This document shows, piece after piece, positions 32,096-38,609 of a DNA stretch of 38,609 bases (positions are counted from its first letter, which is position 1; every line of letters starts with the position of its first letter). This stretch comes from Bacillota bacterium. Its GTDB lineage: Bacteria > Bacillota > Clostridia > Lachnospirales > Lachnospiraceae. Under the pieces are notes generated by a model that searched no databases, had not been told where the DNA came from, and saw only the letters and a list, made by a program, of their open reading frames with translations. Where the stretch lies: NCBI GenBank assembly GCA_023415055.1, contig JAEZLZ010000071.1, positions 1-38,609 of the forward strand, given 5' to 3'. A program made the translations under genes and the position numbers.

Positions 32096-32143
32096 GTATA
32101 TATAACCCCTCATTATATATACTTCCCCTTATATATTGTTCCC
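32096..32143. repeat. TA-rich tract with C-runs preceding a terminator, copy 1
   Basis: Alternating blocks TATATA, CCCC (32106-32109), ATTATATATAC, CCCC (32125-32128), TATATATT, CCC (32141-32143) lead directly into the terminator at 32151. A related tract, with the blocks in the same order, occurs at 37240-37284. Confidence 0.6.
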
Positions 32144-32150
32144 AGCATAG

Positions 32151-32185
32151 AGATACGCCCTGCTCCCACAGGGCGTATCTTTTTT
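32151..32185 (+). terminator. Terminator downstream of rubrerythrin
   Basis: AGATACGCCCTG and CAGGGCGTATCT are exact 12-bp partners, followed by five further T. Confidence 0.92.
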
Positions 32186-32191
32186 GGTTAG

Positions 32192-32206
32192 CCCGCCATG
32201 GGCGGG
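32192..32206. repeat. Second palindrome directly after a terminator (ATG triloop)
   Basis: CCCGCC and GGCGGG pair around ATG, seven bases after the T-run of the preceding terminator. Confidence 0.5.
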
Positions 32207-32326
32207 ATATTGTTCGATTAGGCGATATATTTGGCGGCAGCATAAGGGATATGCTAAAAATCACCCTCAGGGTTATATATTTTTGCTATAAAATAATAAA
32301 ATAACTGACAGTGAAACACGGAAAGA

Positions 32327-32368
32327 GAGTCTGCAGATGATATGCCATCTATTGCAGACTCTTCTTTT
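32327..32368 (+). terminator. Second terminator-like hairpin before the DeoR operon
   Basis: GAGTCTGCA (32327-32335) and TGCAGACTC (32353-32361) pair, with GATG/CATC stacked inside, followed by TTCTTTT. No gene is seen between this and the terminator at 32151. The bases 32207-32320 hold nothing else recognisable. Confidence 0.65.
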
Positions 32369-32501
32369 GAATTGATCCGCTTAAAGGTTCGATAGCGAAA
32401 CGGGTATCGGTGATTTAATAATAGCTGGCATGGAGGGGATGATCGATTATGACAGATATATTATATTTATTCATGAAAAACGAACAAATAAGTCGATTTT
32501 G

Positions 32502-32530
32502 TTGACGAAGTTATTTTTTGATACTATTAT
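32502..32530 (+). promoter_or_regulatory. Promoter of the DeoR-kinase-PdxA-GntP operon
   Basis: TTGACG (32502-32507), 17 bases and TATTAT (32525-32530). Around and after it GAAC-containing repeats (CGAACAAA at 32480, GAACATAAACAAACAC at 32533, GAACGAACAAGGAC at 32576) may be DeoR operators. Confidence 0.65.
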
Positions 32531-32713
32531 AAGAACATAAACAAACACTAATAATATCAAAAAAGCACATATGAGAACGAACAAGGACAAGTTCAAACAC
32601 TTTATCAGCAATGATGAACATACTAGATTTTAGAGAAGAATATCAGAACATAGGTTAACAGAGAAACTATCTTCGAATAAAGGACTTAAGAGTAGAAAGA
32701 TTGAGGTGATAAA

Positions 32714-33460
32714 GTGCTGCCAGCAGAAAGACAACTAAAAATAATTGATTTAATCAGTAAGAACGGTTCCGTTCAGGTAGATGAGTTGGCCAAGATGCTG
32801 GATGTCAGCCTTATGACAATTCGGAGAGATCTGGAGAAGATGAAGCAGGAGGGCAAGATAGATCGTTGCCATGGTGGAGCGATCGTGAAACGAGAAGTCC
32901 CCTATACCGAGAAGAGGGTATTAGAGACGGAAGGGAAGCACCTGATTGCTGAACAAAGTATAAGGTTGATCAAGAAGGGACAAGTAGTTTACCTGGATGC
33001 CGGAACAACCACCTATGAGATTGCAAAACGATTGATGGATATTCCTAATCTGACCATAATCACCAATGATCTTGAGATTGCACGTTTGCTATTAGAATCG
33101 AACGCAAATCTCTTGATCTGTGGAGGACTCGTTCAAAAGTCCACAGGAAGTATGATTGGAGCTCTTGCAAATATGATGATGGACAATCTTAGAGTAGATA
33201 TTGCATTTTTGGGTGCACAGTCCATCGATGACCAATATAATGTTCTAACTCCCACAATGGATAAGGCTGTGATGAAACAGACTATTTGTAAAAATGCAAA
33301 AGAGAAGTATCTGGTGGTTGACAGCTCCAAATTCGGCCGTCAGGCCTTGATTAAAATCAATCATTTGTCTGATTATACGGCAGTGATCACTAATAAAAGC
33401 TTTACTCCGGAAGAGGAGAAGAAGCTGAGAGAATTGAGAGCTACTGTAATTACTGTATAA
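32714..33460 (+). CDS. DeoR/GlpR family transcriptional regulator
   Basis: The 248-residue protein has the DeoR helix-turn-helix (about 1-57, ERQLKIIDLISKNGSVQVDE then LDVSLMTIRRDLEKM) and the linking GKIDRCHGGA. The C-terminal DeoRC sugar-phosphate sensor domain (about 75-230) contains VYLDAGTTTYEIAKRL and LLICGG. Members usually repress sugar catabolic operons and respond to a phosphorylated intermediate. It starts with GTG behind GAGGTGAT and is 12 bases ahead of the kinase gene, so it is the first gene of the operon and most likely its own local regulator. The probable effector is a phosphorylated four-carbon acid (inference). Confidence 0.94.
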   Translation: MLPAERQLKIIDLISKNGSVQVDELAKMLDVSLMTIRRDLEKMKQEGKIDRCHGGAIVKREVPYTEKRVLETEGKHLIAEQSIRLIKKGQVVYLDAGTTTYEIAKRLMDIPNLTIITNDLEIARLLLESNANLLICGGLVQKSTGSMIGALANMMMDNLRVDIAFLGAQSIDDQYNVLTPTMDKAVMKQTICKNAKEKYLVVDSSKFGRQALIKINHLSDYTAVITNKSFTPEEEKKLRELRATVITV

Positions 33461-33472
33461 GGAGGAAGTAAA

Positions 33473-34777
33473 ATGCCCCAATGTGTTGTGATTGCTGATG
33501 ATCTGACCGGAGCAAATGCAACCGGTGTACTGATCAGCAAATTAAATTATGTATCCTATACGGTTATGAACACAGAACGTTTGGAGCTGTCGAAGCTGTC
33601 GGAAAGTGACTGTGTATTATATCCGACAGATAGTAGAGCGATTGATCCGAAAATTGCTTATAACCGGGTTTTCAATGTGGCAAAGCTACTGATGAATGAT
33701 CGTGTTAAGGTTTATTCAAAGCGGATCGACAGTACGCTGCGAGGCAATCTTGGCAGTGAAACCGATGCGTTGTTAGATGCACTTGACAATCAGGCAATTG
33801 CCATGGTAGTTCCCTGCTTTCCGGAAGCAAAGCGTATTCTGGTAGGTGGATATCTGCTGGTGAATACCATCCCGCTCCATCGTACCGAAGCAGCGGTGGA
33901 TCCCAAGAACCCAGTAAGGACGTCCCTGGCAGCACAGCTGTATCACGAACAATCGAAGTATCCGGTAGGGTCAATTTATATCAATGATCTGATGCTCGGT
34001 AAGGAGCATCTGGTTGAGAAGATCAAGGATTACAAAGAGGCCGGAGTACGAACAATTATTTTCGACAGCATCTCCCAGGAGGATATGGAGCTGATCGCTG
34101 ATGCAGTGATCGACAGTGAGATCCCCTTTGTCTGCGTAGATCCCGGAAGCTTCACAGCAACGGTTACTCGAAAGTTAGTGGTACCCAGAAACCAAAAGGC
34201 AAGATATAAAATTCTTGCAACGGTAGGAAGTGTGAATCCGGTAGCGAAGACGCAAATGGACGAATTATTCCTGGCACAAAAGGTATTTAATGTCTTTGTA
34301 AATACAAAATTACTGCTTGAGGAGGAACTAATTCGAAAGCAGGAGGTTGACCGGGTGGTGCAGGAGCTTCTGAAGCACTGTGAAGATTATGAGATCTGTT
34401 CGGTAATCGGTGATGGTATCATGCCGGAGAATCGGATTGATTTTACTCCCTATGCTAAGAAATATCAGTGCACGACAGATGAGGTAAGTAATCGGATTAA
34501 CAGCTCATTGGCTGAGATTACTTATCAGATATTATCACAGAACAAAGCTTTCAAAGGAATCTATACCAGTGGCGGTGATGTAACCGTAGCAGTAAGTAAG
34601 AGATTCTCGACCTCAGGAATTAAGCTTCTTGATGAGGTGGTACCGTTAGCGGCTTTCGGTGAATTCATCGCCGGAGAATTTGACGGTCTAAAGATTATTA
34701 CAAAAGGCGGAATGGCAGGAGATCGTTATGCGATGAATACCTGTATGAGGTACTTGAAAGAGAAATTATATATATAG
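33473..34777 (+). CDS. Four-carbon acid sugar kinase (D-threonate/D-erythronate kinase type)
   Basis: The 434-residue protein is a DUF1537 family kinase. It has VVIADDLTGANATGVLI at the start, the substrate-binding YSKRIDSTLRGNLGSE, VPCFPEAKR, and the C-terminal nucleotide-binding GIYTSGGDVTVAV and IITKGGMAGD blocks. Family members (DtnK, DenK, OtnK) phosphorylate D-threonate, D-erythronate or 3-oxo-tetronates. The next gene, a PdxA2-type dehydrogenase, is the known partner in D-threonate and D-erythronate breakdown to dihydroxyacetone phosphate, so the D-threonate or D-erythronate specificity is favoured over OtnK. AGGAGG precedes the ATG. Confidence 0.92.
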   Translation: MPQCVVIADDLTGANATGVLISKLNYVSYTVMNTERLELSKLSESDCVLYPTDSRAIDPKIAYNRVFNVAKLLMNDRVKVYSKRIDSTLRGNLGSETDALLDALDNQAIAMVVPCFPEAKRILVGGYLLVNTIPLHRTEAAVDPKNPVRTSLAAQLYHEQSKYPVGSIYINDLMLGKEHLVEKIKDYKEAGVRTIIFDSISQEDMELIADAVIDSEIPFVCVDPGSFTATVTRKLVVPRNQKARYKILATVGSVNPVAKTQMDELFLAQKVFNVFVNTKLLLEEELIRKQEVDRVVQELLKHCEDYEICSVIGDGIMPENRIDFTPYAKKYQCTTDEVSNRINSSLAEITYQILSQNKAFKGIYTSGGDVTVAVSKRFSTSGIKLLDEVVPLAAFGEFIAGEFDGLKIITKGGMAGDRYAMNTCMRYLKEKLYI

Positions 34778-34820
34778 TGGGTATATTAATCCAGAAAAAT
34801 TAAGAAACGGAGATGATAAT

Positions 34821-35816
34821 TTGAAACCATTTATAGCAATACCAATGGGAGACCCGGCGGGAATTGGCCCTGAGATTGTAGTGAAGGCATTGGTGAAGGA
34901 AGAGGTGACAGAGGCTGCCAACTGTGTAGTAGTAGGAGATCAAAAGGTACTGCAGGATGCAATCCGCTTTACAAAGGTACCGTTGACAATAAGAGTAATT
35001 CAAAAGGTAGAGGATGGTGATTATTCGAAAGGTATACTCAATCTGATCGACCTGGACAATGTAGATATGAGCGCATTTAAGATTGGTCAGGTGGACGGAA
35101 TGTGTGGCAAGGCAGCATATGAATACATTGCGAAAAGTATTGAGCTGGCCAATAATAAAGAGGTGGCAGCAGTATCCACCACACCTATTAACAAGGAATC
35201 GCTTAAGGCCGGTGGAGTTAACTTTATCGGACATACTGAGATCTTCGGTGCATTAACGGATACAAAAGATCCGTTAACCATGTTCGAAGTTCATGGAATG
35301 AGAGTATTCTTCCTAACAAGGCATGTATCTCTTCGTAAAGCCTGCGATCTCGTTACGAAAGAAAGAATCAAAGACTATGTGAAACGATGCAAGGAGGTAC
35401 TCCTGAAGTTAGGCGTTACGGAAGGAACGATGGCTATTGCTGGTCTTAACCCTCATAGTGGTGAACATGGATTATTTGGAGACGAGGAAGTCAATCATGT
35501 GACACCGGCTGTAGAAGAGCTGCAGGCGGAGGGCTATGATGTCGTTGGTCCCATCGGTGCAGATTCAGTATTCCATCTGGCATTACAAGGACGTTTCAAC
35601 AGCGTATTGTCCCTTTACCATGATCAAGGACATATCGCAACCAAGACACTTGATTTTGAACGTACGATAGCAATCACAGGGGGCATGCCTATTCTTCGAA
35701 CCTCTGTGGATCACGGAACGGCAATGGACATCGCAGGCAAGGGAATAGCCAGCGAAGTCAGTATGGTCGAAGCAATCTTATTAGGAGCAAAGTATTCTGC
35801 AAACTTTATTAAATAA
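34821..35816 (+). CDS. pdxA2: PdxA2 family 4-phospho-D-threonate/erythronate 3-dehydrogenase
   Basis: The 331-residue enzyme opens IAIPMGDPAGIGPEIVVKAL, the PdxA family N-terminus. It shows the metal-binding histidines H138 (NFIGHTE), H168 (TRHVSLR) and H267 (LYHDQGH). PdxA proper acts on 4-phosphohydroxythreonine in pyridoxal phosphate synthesis. PdxA2 members oxidise and decarboxylate 4-phospho-D-threonate or -erythronate to dihydroxyacetone phosphate, CO2 and NADH. The position between a DUF1537 kinase and a GntP permease, with no other vitamin B6 gene, supports PdxA2. A TTG start at 34821 is used, with GGAGATG upstream. Confidence 0.92.
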   Translation: MKPFIAIPMGDPAGIGPEIVVKALVKEEVTEAANCVVVGDQKVLQDAIRFTKVPLTIRVIQKVEDGDYSKGILNLIDLDNVDMSAFKIGQVDGMCGKAAYEYIAKSIELANNKEVAAVSTTPINKESLKAGGVNFIGHTEIFGALTDTKDPLTMFEVHGMRVFFLTRHVSLRKACDLVTKERIKDYVKRCKEVLLKLGVTEGTMAIAGLNPHSGEHGLFGDEEVNHVTPAVEELQAEGYDVVGPIGADSVFHLALQGRFNSVLSLYHDQGHIATKTLDFERTIAITGGMPILRTSVDHGTAMDIAGKGIASEVSMVEAILLGAKYSANFIK

Positions 35817-35840
35817 CTGTAAAATGAAAGGGGTTTTCAT

Positions 35841-37220
35841 ATGAACGCAGAAGTAACAGTATCTGGAGCACAGATGCTTCTTGGCCTGGGTATCGGCTTA
35901 GCAGTTTTAATTTTCTTGATTTTAAAGACAAAGGTTCATGTATTTGTAGCATTATTAATTGCAGCGGTCATCGTCGGAGTTGTTGGCGGACTTGGAACAA
36001 CAGCAACCGTAGATGCAATCACAGCAGGTTTTGGTGGGACGCTGGGTAATATCGGTATCATTATTGGATTAGGCATCATGATGGGACAAATGTTTGAGAT
36101 CTCAGGTGCTGCAGAACGAATGGCACGTACCTTCTTAAAACTCTTCGGAAAAGGTAGAGAAGAAGCAGCACTTACCTTAACCGGCTTTTTGGTATCCATC
36201 CCGATTTTCTGTGATTCCGGTTTTGTTATCTTATCTCCCTTGGCAAAGGCATTATCAAGAAAAACCAAGAAATCCATCGCAGGTCTATCGATTGCCTTAG
36301 CCGGCGGACTTGTTATCACACACTCCTTAGTACCTCCGACACCCGGTCCTCTCGGTGTAGCAGGAACCTTCGGAGTTGATGTCGGACAGTTCATCTTACT
36401 CGGTATTGGTATCTCTTTACCTATGGCGATTGCTGTTATGCTTTATAGCAAATACATAGGCAAGAAGATCTACCAGTTACCGAATGAGGCGGGTGACGGA
36501 TGGGAAAGACCAGCTTATCAGAAACCAATCTATGATGTGGTCTCCGATGAAACAGATCGTAATCTTCCTTCTGCATTCTTAGCATTTACACCGATTATTC
36601 TTCCTATTATTCTAATTCTTTTAAATACGGTGCTATCCGCATTAAAGCTAAACACAGGTATCTTTTCCGTACTAATCTTCCTTGGTAAACCTATCATCGC
36701 AGTAGGTATCGGTTTATTGATTTCAATTTATACCTTAACCAGAGGCAAGGATAGAAAATTTGTTATTACTGAACTGGAAGATAGTATGAAGTCAGCCGGT
36801 ATCATTATCTTTGTAACCGGTGGCGGCGGTGCTCTCGGACAAGTACTTAAGGCAGCAGGTGTTGGCGATTATATCGCAAACGGTATCGCAGCAACTGCAA
36901 TTCCCGTAATCTTATTACCTTTCATTATCGCTACCTTAGTTCGTTTCGTACAGGGCTCCGGTACAGTAGCGATGATTACAGCAGCTGGTATTACTGCTCC
37001 TATCGTGGAAGCAGCCGGCGGAAATATGTTACTTGGTGCTTTTGCAGCTTGTATCGGTGCTTTATTTTTCTCCTACTTCAATGACAGCTTCTACTGGGTT
37101 GTTAACCGTCTGAGTGGTATCACCGAGACTAAGGAGCAGGTCAGAGTATGGTCCTTTACCACCACGATAGCATGGGCGGTAGGTCTGGTAGAATTATTGG
37201 CATTAAATATATTCATGTAG
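35841..37220 (+). CDS. GntP family permease
   Basis: The 459-residue protein has about 12-14 hydrophobic helices. It shows GntP-family blocks: FGGTLGNIGIIIGLGIMMGQ, SIPIFCDSGFVILSPLAKAL, HSLVPPTPGPLGVAGTFGVD and VRFVQGSGTVAMITAAGI. GntP members import gluconate and related sugar acids by proton symport, and the operon context points to D-threonate, D-erythronate or a similar four-carbon acid. It is the last gene of the operon, 25 bases after pdxA2, with AAAGGGG before the ATG. The TA/C-run tract and a terminator follow. Confidence 0.94.
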   Translation: MNAEVTVSGAQMLLGLGIGLAVLIFLILKTKVHVFVALLIAAVIVGVVGGLGTTATVDAITAGFGGTLGNIGIIIGLGIMMGQMFEISGAAERMARTFLKLFGKGREEAALTLTGFLVSIPIFCDSGFVILSPLAKALSRKTKKSIAGLSIALAGGLVITHSLVPPTPGPLGVAGTFGVDVGQFILLGIGISLPMAIAVMLYSKYIGKKIYQLPNEAGDGWERPAYQKPIYDVVSDETDRNLPSAFLAFTPIILPIILILLNTVLSALKLNTGIFSVLIFLGKPIIAVGIGLLISIYTLTRGKDRKFVITELEDSMKSAGIIIFVTGGGGALGQVLKAAGVGDYIANGIAATAIPVILLPFIIATLVRFVQGSGTVAMITAAGITAPIVEAAGGNMLLGAFAACIGALFFSYFNDSFYWVVNRLSGITETKEQVRVWSFTTTIAWAVGLVELLALNIFM

Positions 37221-37239
37221 ATGAAATAGCCAGCTTCTT

Positions 37240-37284
37240 GTATATAATCCCCACATTATATACTCTCCTCATATATTTATTCCA
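37240..37284. repeat. TA-rich tract with C-runs preceding a terminator, copy 2
   Basis: TATATAA, CCCC (37249-37252), CATTATATAC, a TCTCC block (37264-37268), CATATATT and TTCC follow in the same order as at 32096-32143, again directly upstream of a terminator. Confidence 0.6.
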
Positions 37285-37292
37285 GAAAAAAG

Positions 37293-37320
37293 AGAAACGC
37301 CTTTGTAAAAGGGCGTTTCT
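37293..37320 (+). terminator. Terminator of the DeoR-GntP operon
   Basis: AGAAACGCC and GGCGTTTCT form a 9-bp stem, extended by TTT/AAG pairing around the loop. The T-run is short (TTTCTT). Confidence 0.8.
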
Positions 37321-37326
37321 TGCGTT

Positions 37327-37345
37327 GTGCGCCCGGCGGGCGCAC
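37327..37345. repeat. Second palindrome directly after a terminator (GGC triloop)
   Basis: GTGCGCCC and GGGCGCAC pair exactly around GGC, seven bases after the terminator. It includes CCCGGCGGGCGCA, also present at 14519-14531. Confidence 0.6.
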
Positions 37346-37477
37346 TTTTCTATGATACACCTTCACCTGGAAAAGCTGCACCAGCTCGTTCAGGTTATCG
37401 GCTATTTTCTTGTTCATATTCGCCTGCTCCAGGACTTCATTGGTCTTAAGGAAGATGGAGTTTGATTTCTCGCTATA
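37346..37477 (-). pseudogene. Probable 3' remnant of a chemoreceptor-like coiled-coil gene
   Basis: On the minus strand the frame following a TGA at 37478-37480 reads a heptad-patterned helix with SNSIFLKTNEVLEQAN and IADNLNELVQLFQVK. This resembles the extreme C-terminus of methyl-accepting chemotaxis proteins, which often end in a LxELVxxFxV motif. The frame has no plausible start or ribosome binding site and, where an MCP would stop, runs on through the GGC palindrome and the operon terminator until TAA near 37275. It is best read as a decayed fragment. Identification is by eye only. Confidence 0.4.
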
Positions 37478-37492
37478 TCAGCGGAACCTCTG

Positions 37493-37553
37493 GAGCCTTC
37501 GCTTCAATACTTATCCGCTGTTTGGAGGATAAAGTTATTGTTTGCGAAGGCTC
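37493..37553. repeat. Long imperfect hairpin upstream of the 37562 stop
   Basis: GAGCCTTCGC (37493-37502) and GCGAAGGCTC (37544-37553) are exact 10-bp partners. TTATCC/GGATAA and CAATA/TATTG pair inside, which gives a stem of about 25 bp. It lies just beyond the minus-strand gene's stop and may end its transcript, although no T-run follows in that direction. Confidence 0.5.
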
Positions 37554-37561
37554 TTTACAGT

Positions 37562-37945
37562 TTACTTGATTTTGGTCACGTGAACACAATATATGTAGAT
37601 GTTCTGTATTTTCTTTGCCTCAACACCATCCATATGAATGATGGGCTGTGTCTCGGAAGGGGTAATATACTGTTTGAATATAATTCCGTCCTGATTCACT
37701 CTCATGTTGCGTATCGACTTATATTCATAATCTTTTCTAGGGATACCGATGTAATTGAAAATGATATCGTAGGTATCCGGATGGGAGAAACAGAGAAGGA
37801 TATCGTCCGCGTCATACATTCCGATAATCTCTCGGGCTTCCTCAAAGGTCATATTGGTACATTTAAATTCACCTTCGTTGAATAAAGTATTCATATTACT
37901 ATTATCAAGCAGCAGTAACGGGTTATCAAGCTTCTTTGTTGCCAT
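37562..37945 (-). CDS. Small hypothetical protein
   Basis: The 127-residue product has no signal peptide or membrane helix. Blocks worth noting are NPLLLLDNSNMNTLFNEGEF, NMTFEEAREIIGMYDADDIL and FNYIGIPRKDYEYKSIRNM, an alternating alpha/beta pattern. The opening (LLLLDNS, then FEEAREII) is faintly like the DUF1874/STIV-B116 family, but the diagnostic IGH segment of that family is absent, so I give no family. ATG 37945 follows AAGGAGC at good spacing; an in-frame upstream ATG at 37987 is less likely. The gene appears monocistronic; 37988-38160 upstream is AT-rich and shows no clear promoter. Confidence 0.65.
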   Translation of the reverse strand: MATKKLDNPLLLLDNSNMNTLFNEGEFKCTNMTFEEAREIIGMYDADDILLCFSHPDTYDIIFNYIGIPRKDYEYKSIRNMRVNQDGIIFKQYITPSETQPIIHMDGVEAKKIQNIYIYCVHVTKIK

Positions 37946-38166
37946 GAAACATCGCTCCTTCCTGATGGGACTTGTCGGTGAGGACAAGCTGTTTTTGTCA
38001 TAACAATATGATTTTTGACCGGTTCTTACATCGAAATCTTTTATTCCTTTTATCTATCTTAAGTATAAGATTCGGGTAGTTCTTTGTCAATAACAAGCAT
38101 GCCTGCAGTAGCATTATATTGTATCAGGAAAGCATCAAAGATATTCATGACATTTTCATTCTGATA

Positions 38167-38218
38167 GAAAGAAAAGGTATCTGTTCCGGAATTCACCGGT
38201 ACAGATACCTTTTCTTTC
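38167..38218. terminator. Long terminator of the hydrogenase gene
   Basis: GAAAGAAAAGGTATCTGT (38167-38184) plus TCCGG pairs with CCGGT plus ACAGATACCTTTTCTTTC, a 23-base stem with one mismatch. The poly-T and poly-A flanks allow termination in both directions. Confidence 0.88.
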
Positions 38219-38220
38219 AT

Positions 38221-38258
38221 GACAATAGAAAGTTCGCGAAGCGTGCTTTCTATCGTTT
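38221..38258 (+). repeat. GAA-triloop terminator-associated repeat, copy 3
   Basis: GACAATAGAAAG, a central CGCGAAGCG and CTTTCTATCGTTT. It differs in one position from the copy at 20740 and starts three bases after the long terminator at 38167-38218. Confidence 0.8.
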
Positions 38259-38280
38259 ATTATCTTAAATCTGGTAAGTA

Positions 38281-38609
38281 TTAGAAGATATTAACGCTTC
38301 TCTTAACATAGGTTGTATGAAGAACATCATGAGCCTTGTGGCTGCCAGGCTTACCGAGGAATTCGCTGTAAAGAGTCTTAACTGCTTCATTCTCATGAGA
38401 CTTTCTGACTTCCATCTTAGCATCCTGATCATAAAGAGCCTTAGCACGAAGCGCTCTGAGATCGGTGAAGTTACGAACCGTACCGGGCTGCTGAGGCTGT
38501 CCGCCACCGTTTACACAGCCGCCGGGGCATGCCATGATCTCGATGAATTGATAGTTTGCCTTACCTGATTTTACATCATCCAGAAGCTTTCTTGCATTGG
38601 CAAGTCCGG
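38281..38609 (-). CDS. [FeFe]-hydrogenase catalytic subunit, C-terminal part
   Basis: The frame is open to the window edge, so only the last ~109 residues are present. IMACPGGCVNGGGQPQ is the C-terminal H-cluster cysteine motif of [FeFe]-hydrogenases. It is followed by the small-subunit-like tail (RALRAKALYDQDAKMEVRKS then SHKAHDVLHTTYVKRS). These enzymes make or consume H2 with ferredoxin and/or NAD(P)H in fermenting anaerobes. Whether this is a monomeric HydA or a multimeric HndD/HydA bifurcating subunit cannot be told without the N-terminal iron-sulfur domains. The gene ends at TAA 38281-38283, with the GAA-triloop repeat and a strong terminator right behind it. Confidence 0.93.
   Translation of the reverse strand, partial: GLANARKLLDDVKSGKANYQFIEIMACPGGCVNGGGQPQQPGTVRNFTDLRALRAKALYDQDAKMEVRKSHENEAVKTLYSEFLGKPGSHKAHDVLHTTYVKRSVNIF

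Noticed and set aside
32096..32143. Possible G-quadruplex on the minus strand from the C-runs.
   Set aside because: Only three G-tracts lie close together and the loops are 12-15 bases, too long for a stable quadruplex.
32572..32600. GAACGAACAAGGAC and AAGTTCAAACAC as a defined DeoR operator.
   Set aside because: GAAC elements recur, but no clean inverted or direct repeat with fixed spacing could be set, so only a mention with the promoter is justified.
37148..37465. Plus-strand frame of 105 codons at the end of the GntP gene.
   Set aside because: It overlaps the permease 3' end, crosses the operon terminator and is antisense to the chemoreceptor-like remnant; no ribosome binding site fits.

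Overview
The window looks like chromosomal DNA of an anaerobic, endospore-forming clostridium, most likely of the Lachnospiraceae type. The reasons are: moderate-to-low G+C with AGGAGG ribosome binding sites; sporulation genes (sipL, spoIIR) next to veg and ispE; a rubredoxin-rubrerythrin with a PerR-like regulator; an [FeFe]-hydrogenase at the right edge; a T-box leader; and a type 2 IleRS. This assignment is inference from gene content. No tRNA, rRNA, CRISPR array, transposase or phage gene was seen.

Layout. 1-3445 (+): the 3' part of a VOC/PhnB-like gene, then clpB behind its own promoter and a hairpin leader. 3644-5585 (-): a Gfo/Idh/MocA oxidoreductase and a ThuA-like protein, divergent from an AraC regulator (5824-6630). 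6720-7136: a PrcB-type lipoprotein. 7587-9547: veg and sipL. 10002-10598: a conserved protein of unknown function. 10753-13740 (-): spoIIR, ispE and an MFS permease. 13953-14369 (+): a DUF1934 protein. 14556-20165 (-): pncB, a VanY-type carboxypeptidase, a PlsC acyltransferase, a small membrane protein and a CapA-like protein. 20424-24168 (+): isoleucine T-box, a cluster of small palindromes, and ileS. 24829-28815 (+): darA, a lipoprotein foldase of trigger-factor type, and a YgiQ radical-SAM protein. 29154-31973 (+): a DEAD-box helicase, a PerR/Fur regulator and a reverse-type rubrerythrin. 32714-37220 (+): a DeoR regulator, a four-carbon acid-sugar kinase, PdxA2 and a GntP permease, together an apparent D-threonate/D-erythronate-type catabolic operon. 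37346-38609 (-): a probable chemoreceptor remnant, a small unknown protein, and the C-terminus of an [FeFe]-hydrogenase.

How the genes fit together. Four themes stand out: sporulation (sipL, spoIIR), envelope and second-messenger functions (vanY, plsC, capA, darA), oxidative-stress defence (perR, rubrerythrin), and uptake plus breakdown of sugar acids or modified sugars (the DeoR operon and the ThuA/oxidoreductase pair).

The most unusual content is not coding. Several intrinsic terminators are followed within a few bases by a second short palindrome. One such sequence, a hairpin with a GAA triloop, occurs three times (20740, 24579, 38221), and copy differences partly preserve its pairing. 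Two other terminators are preceded by a related tract of alternating TA-rich and C-rich blocks (32096, 37240). A shared 11-base motif, TTACTATTATT, lies before the helicase, perR and rubrerythrin genes and suggests a small PerR regulon. A near-consensus promoter with a terminator about 45 bases downstream precedes the helicase gene, suggesting attenuation or a small RNA. Three genes are preceded by tiny upstream ORFs that end at or just before their start codons.
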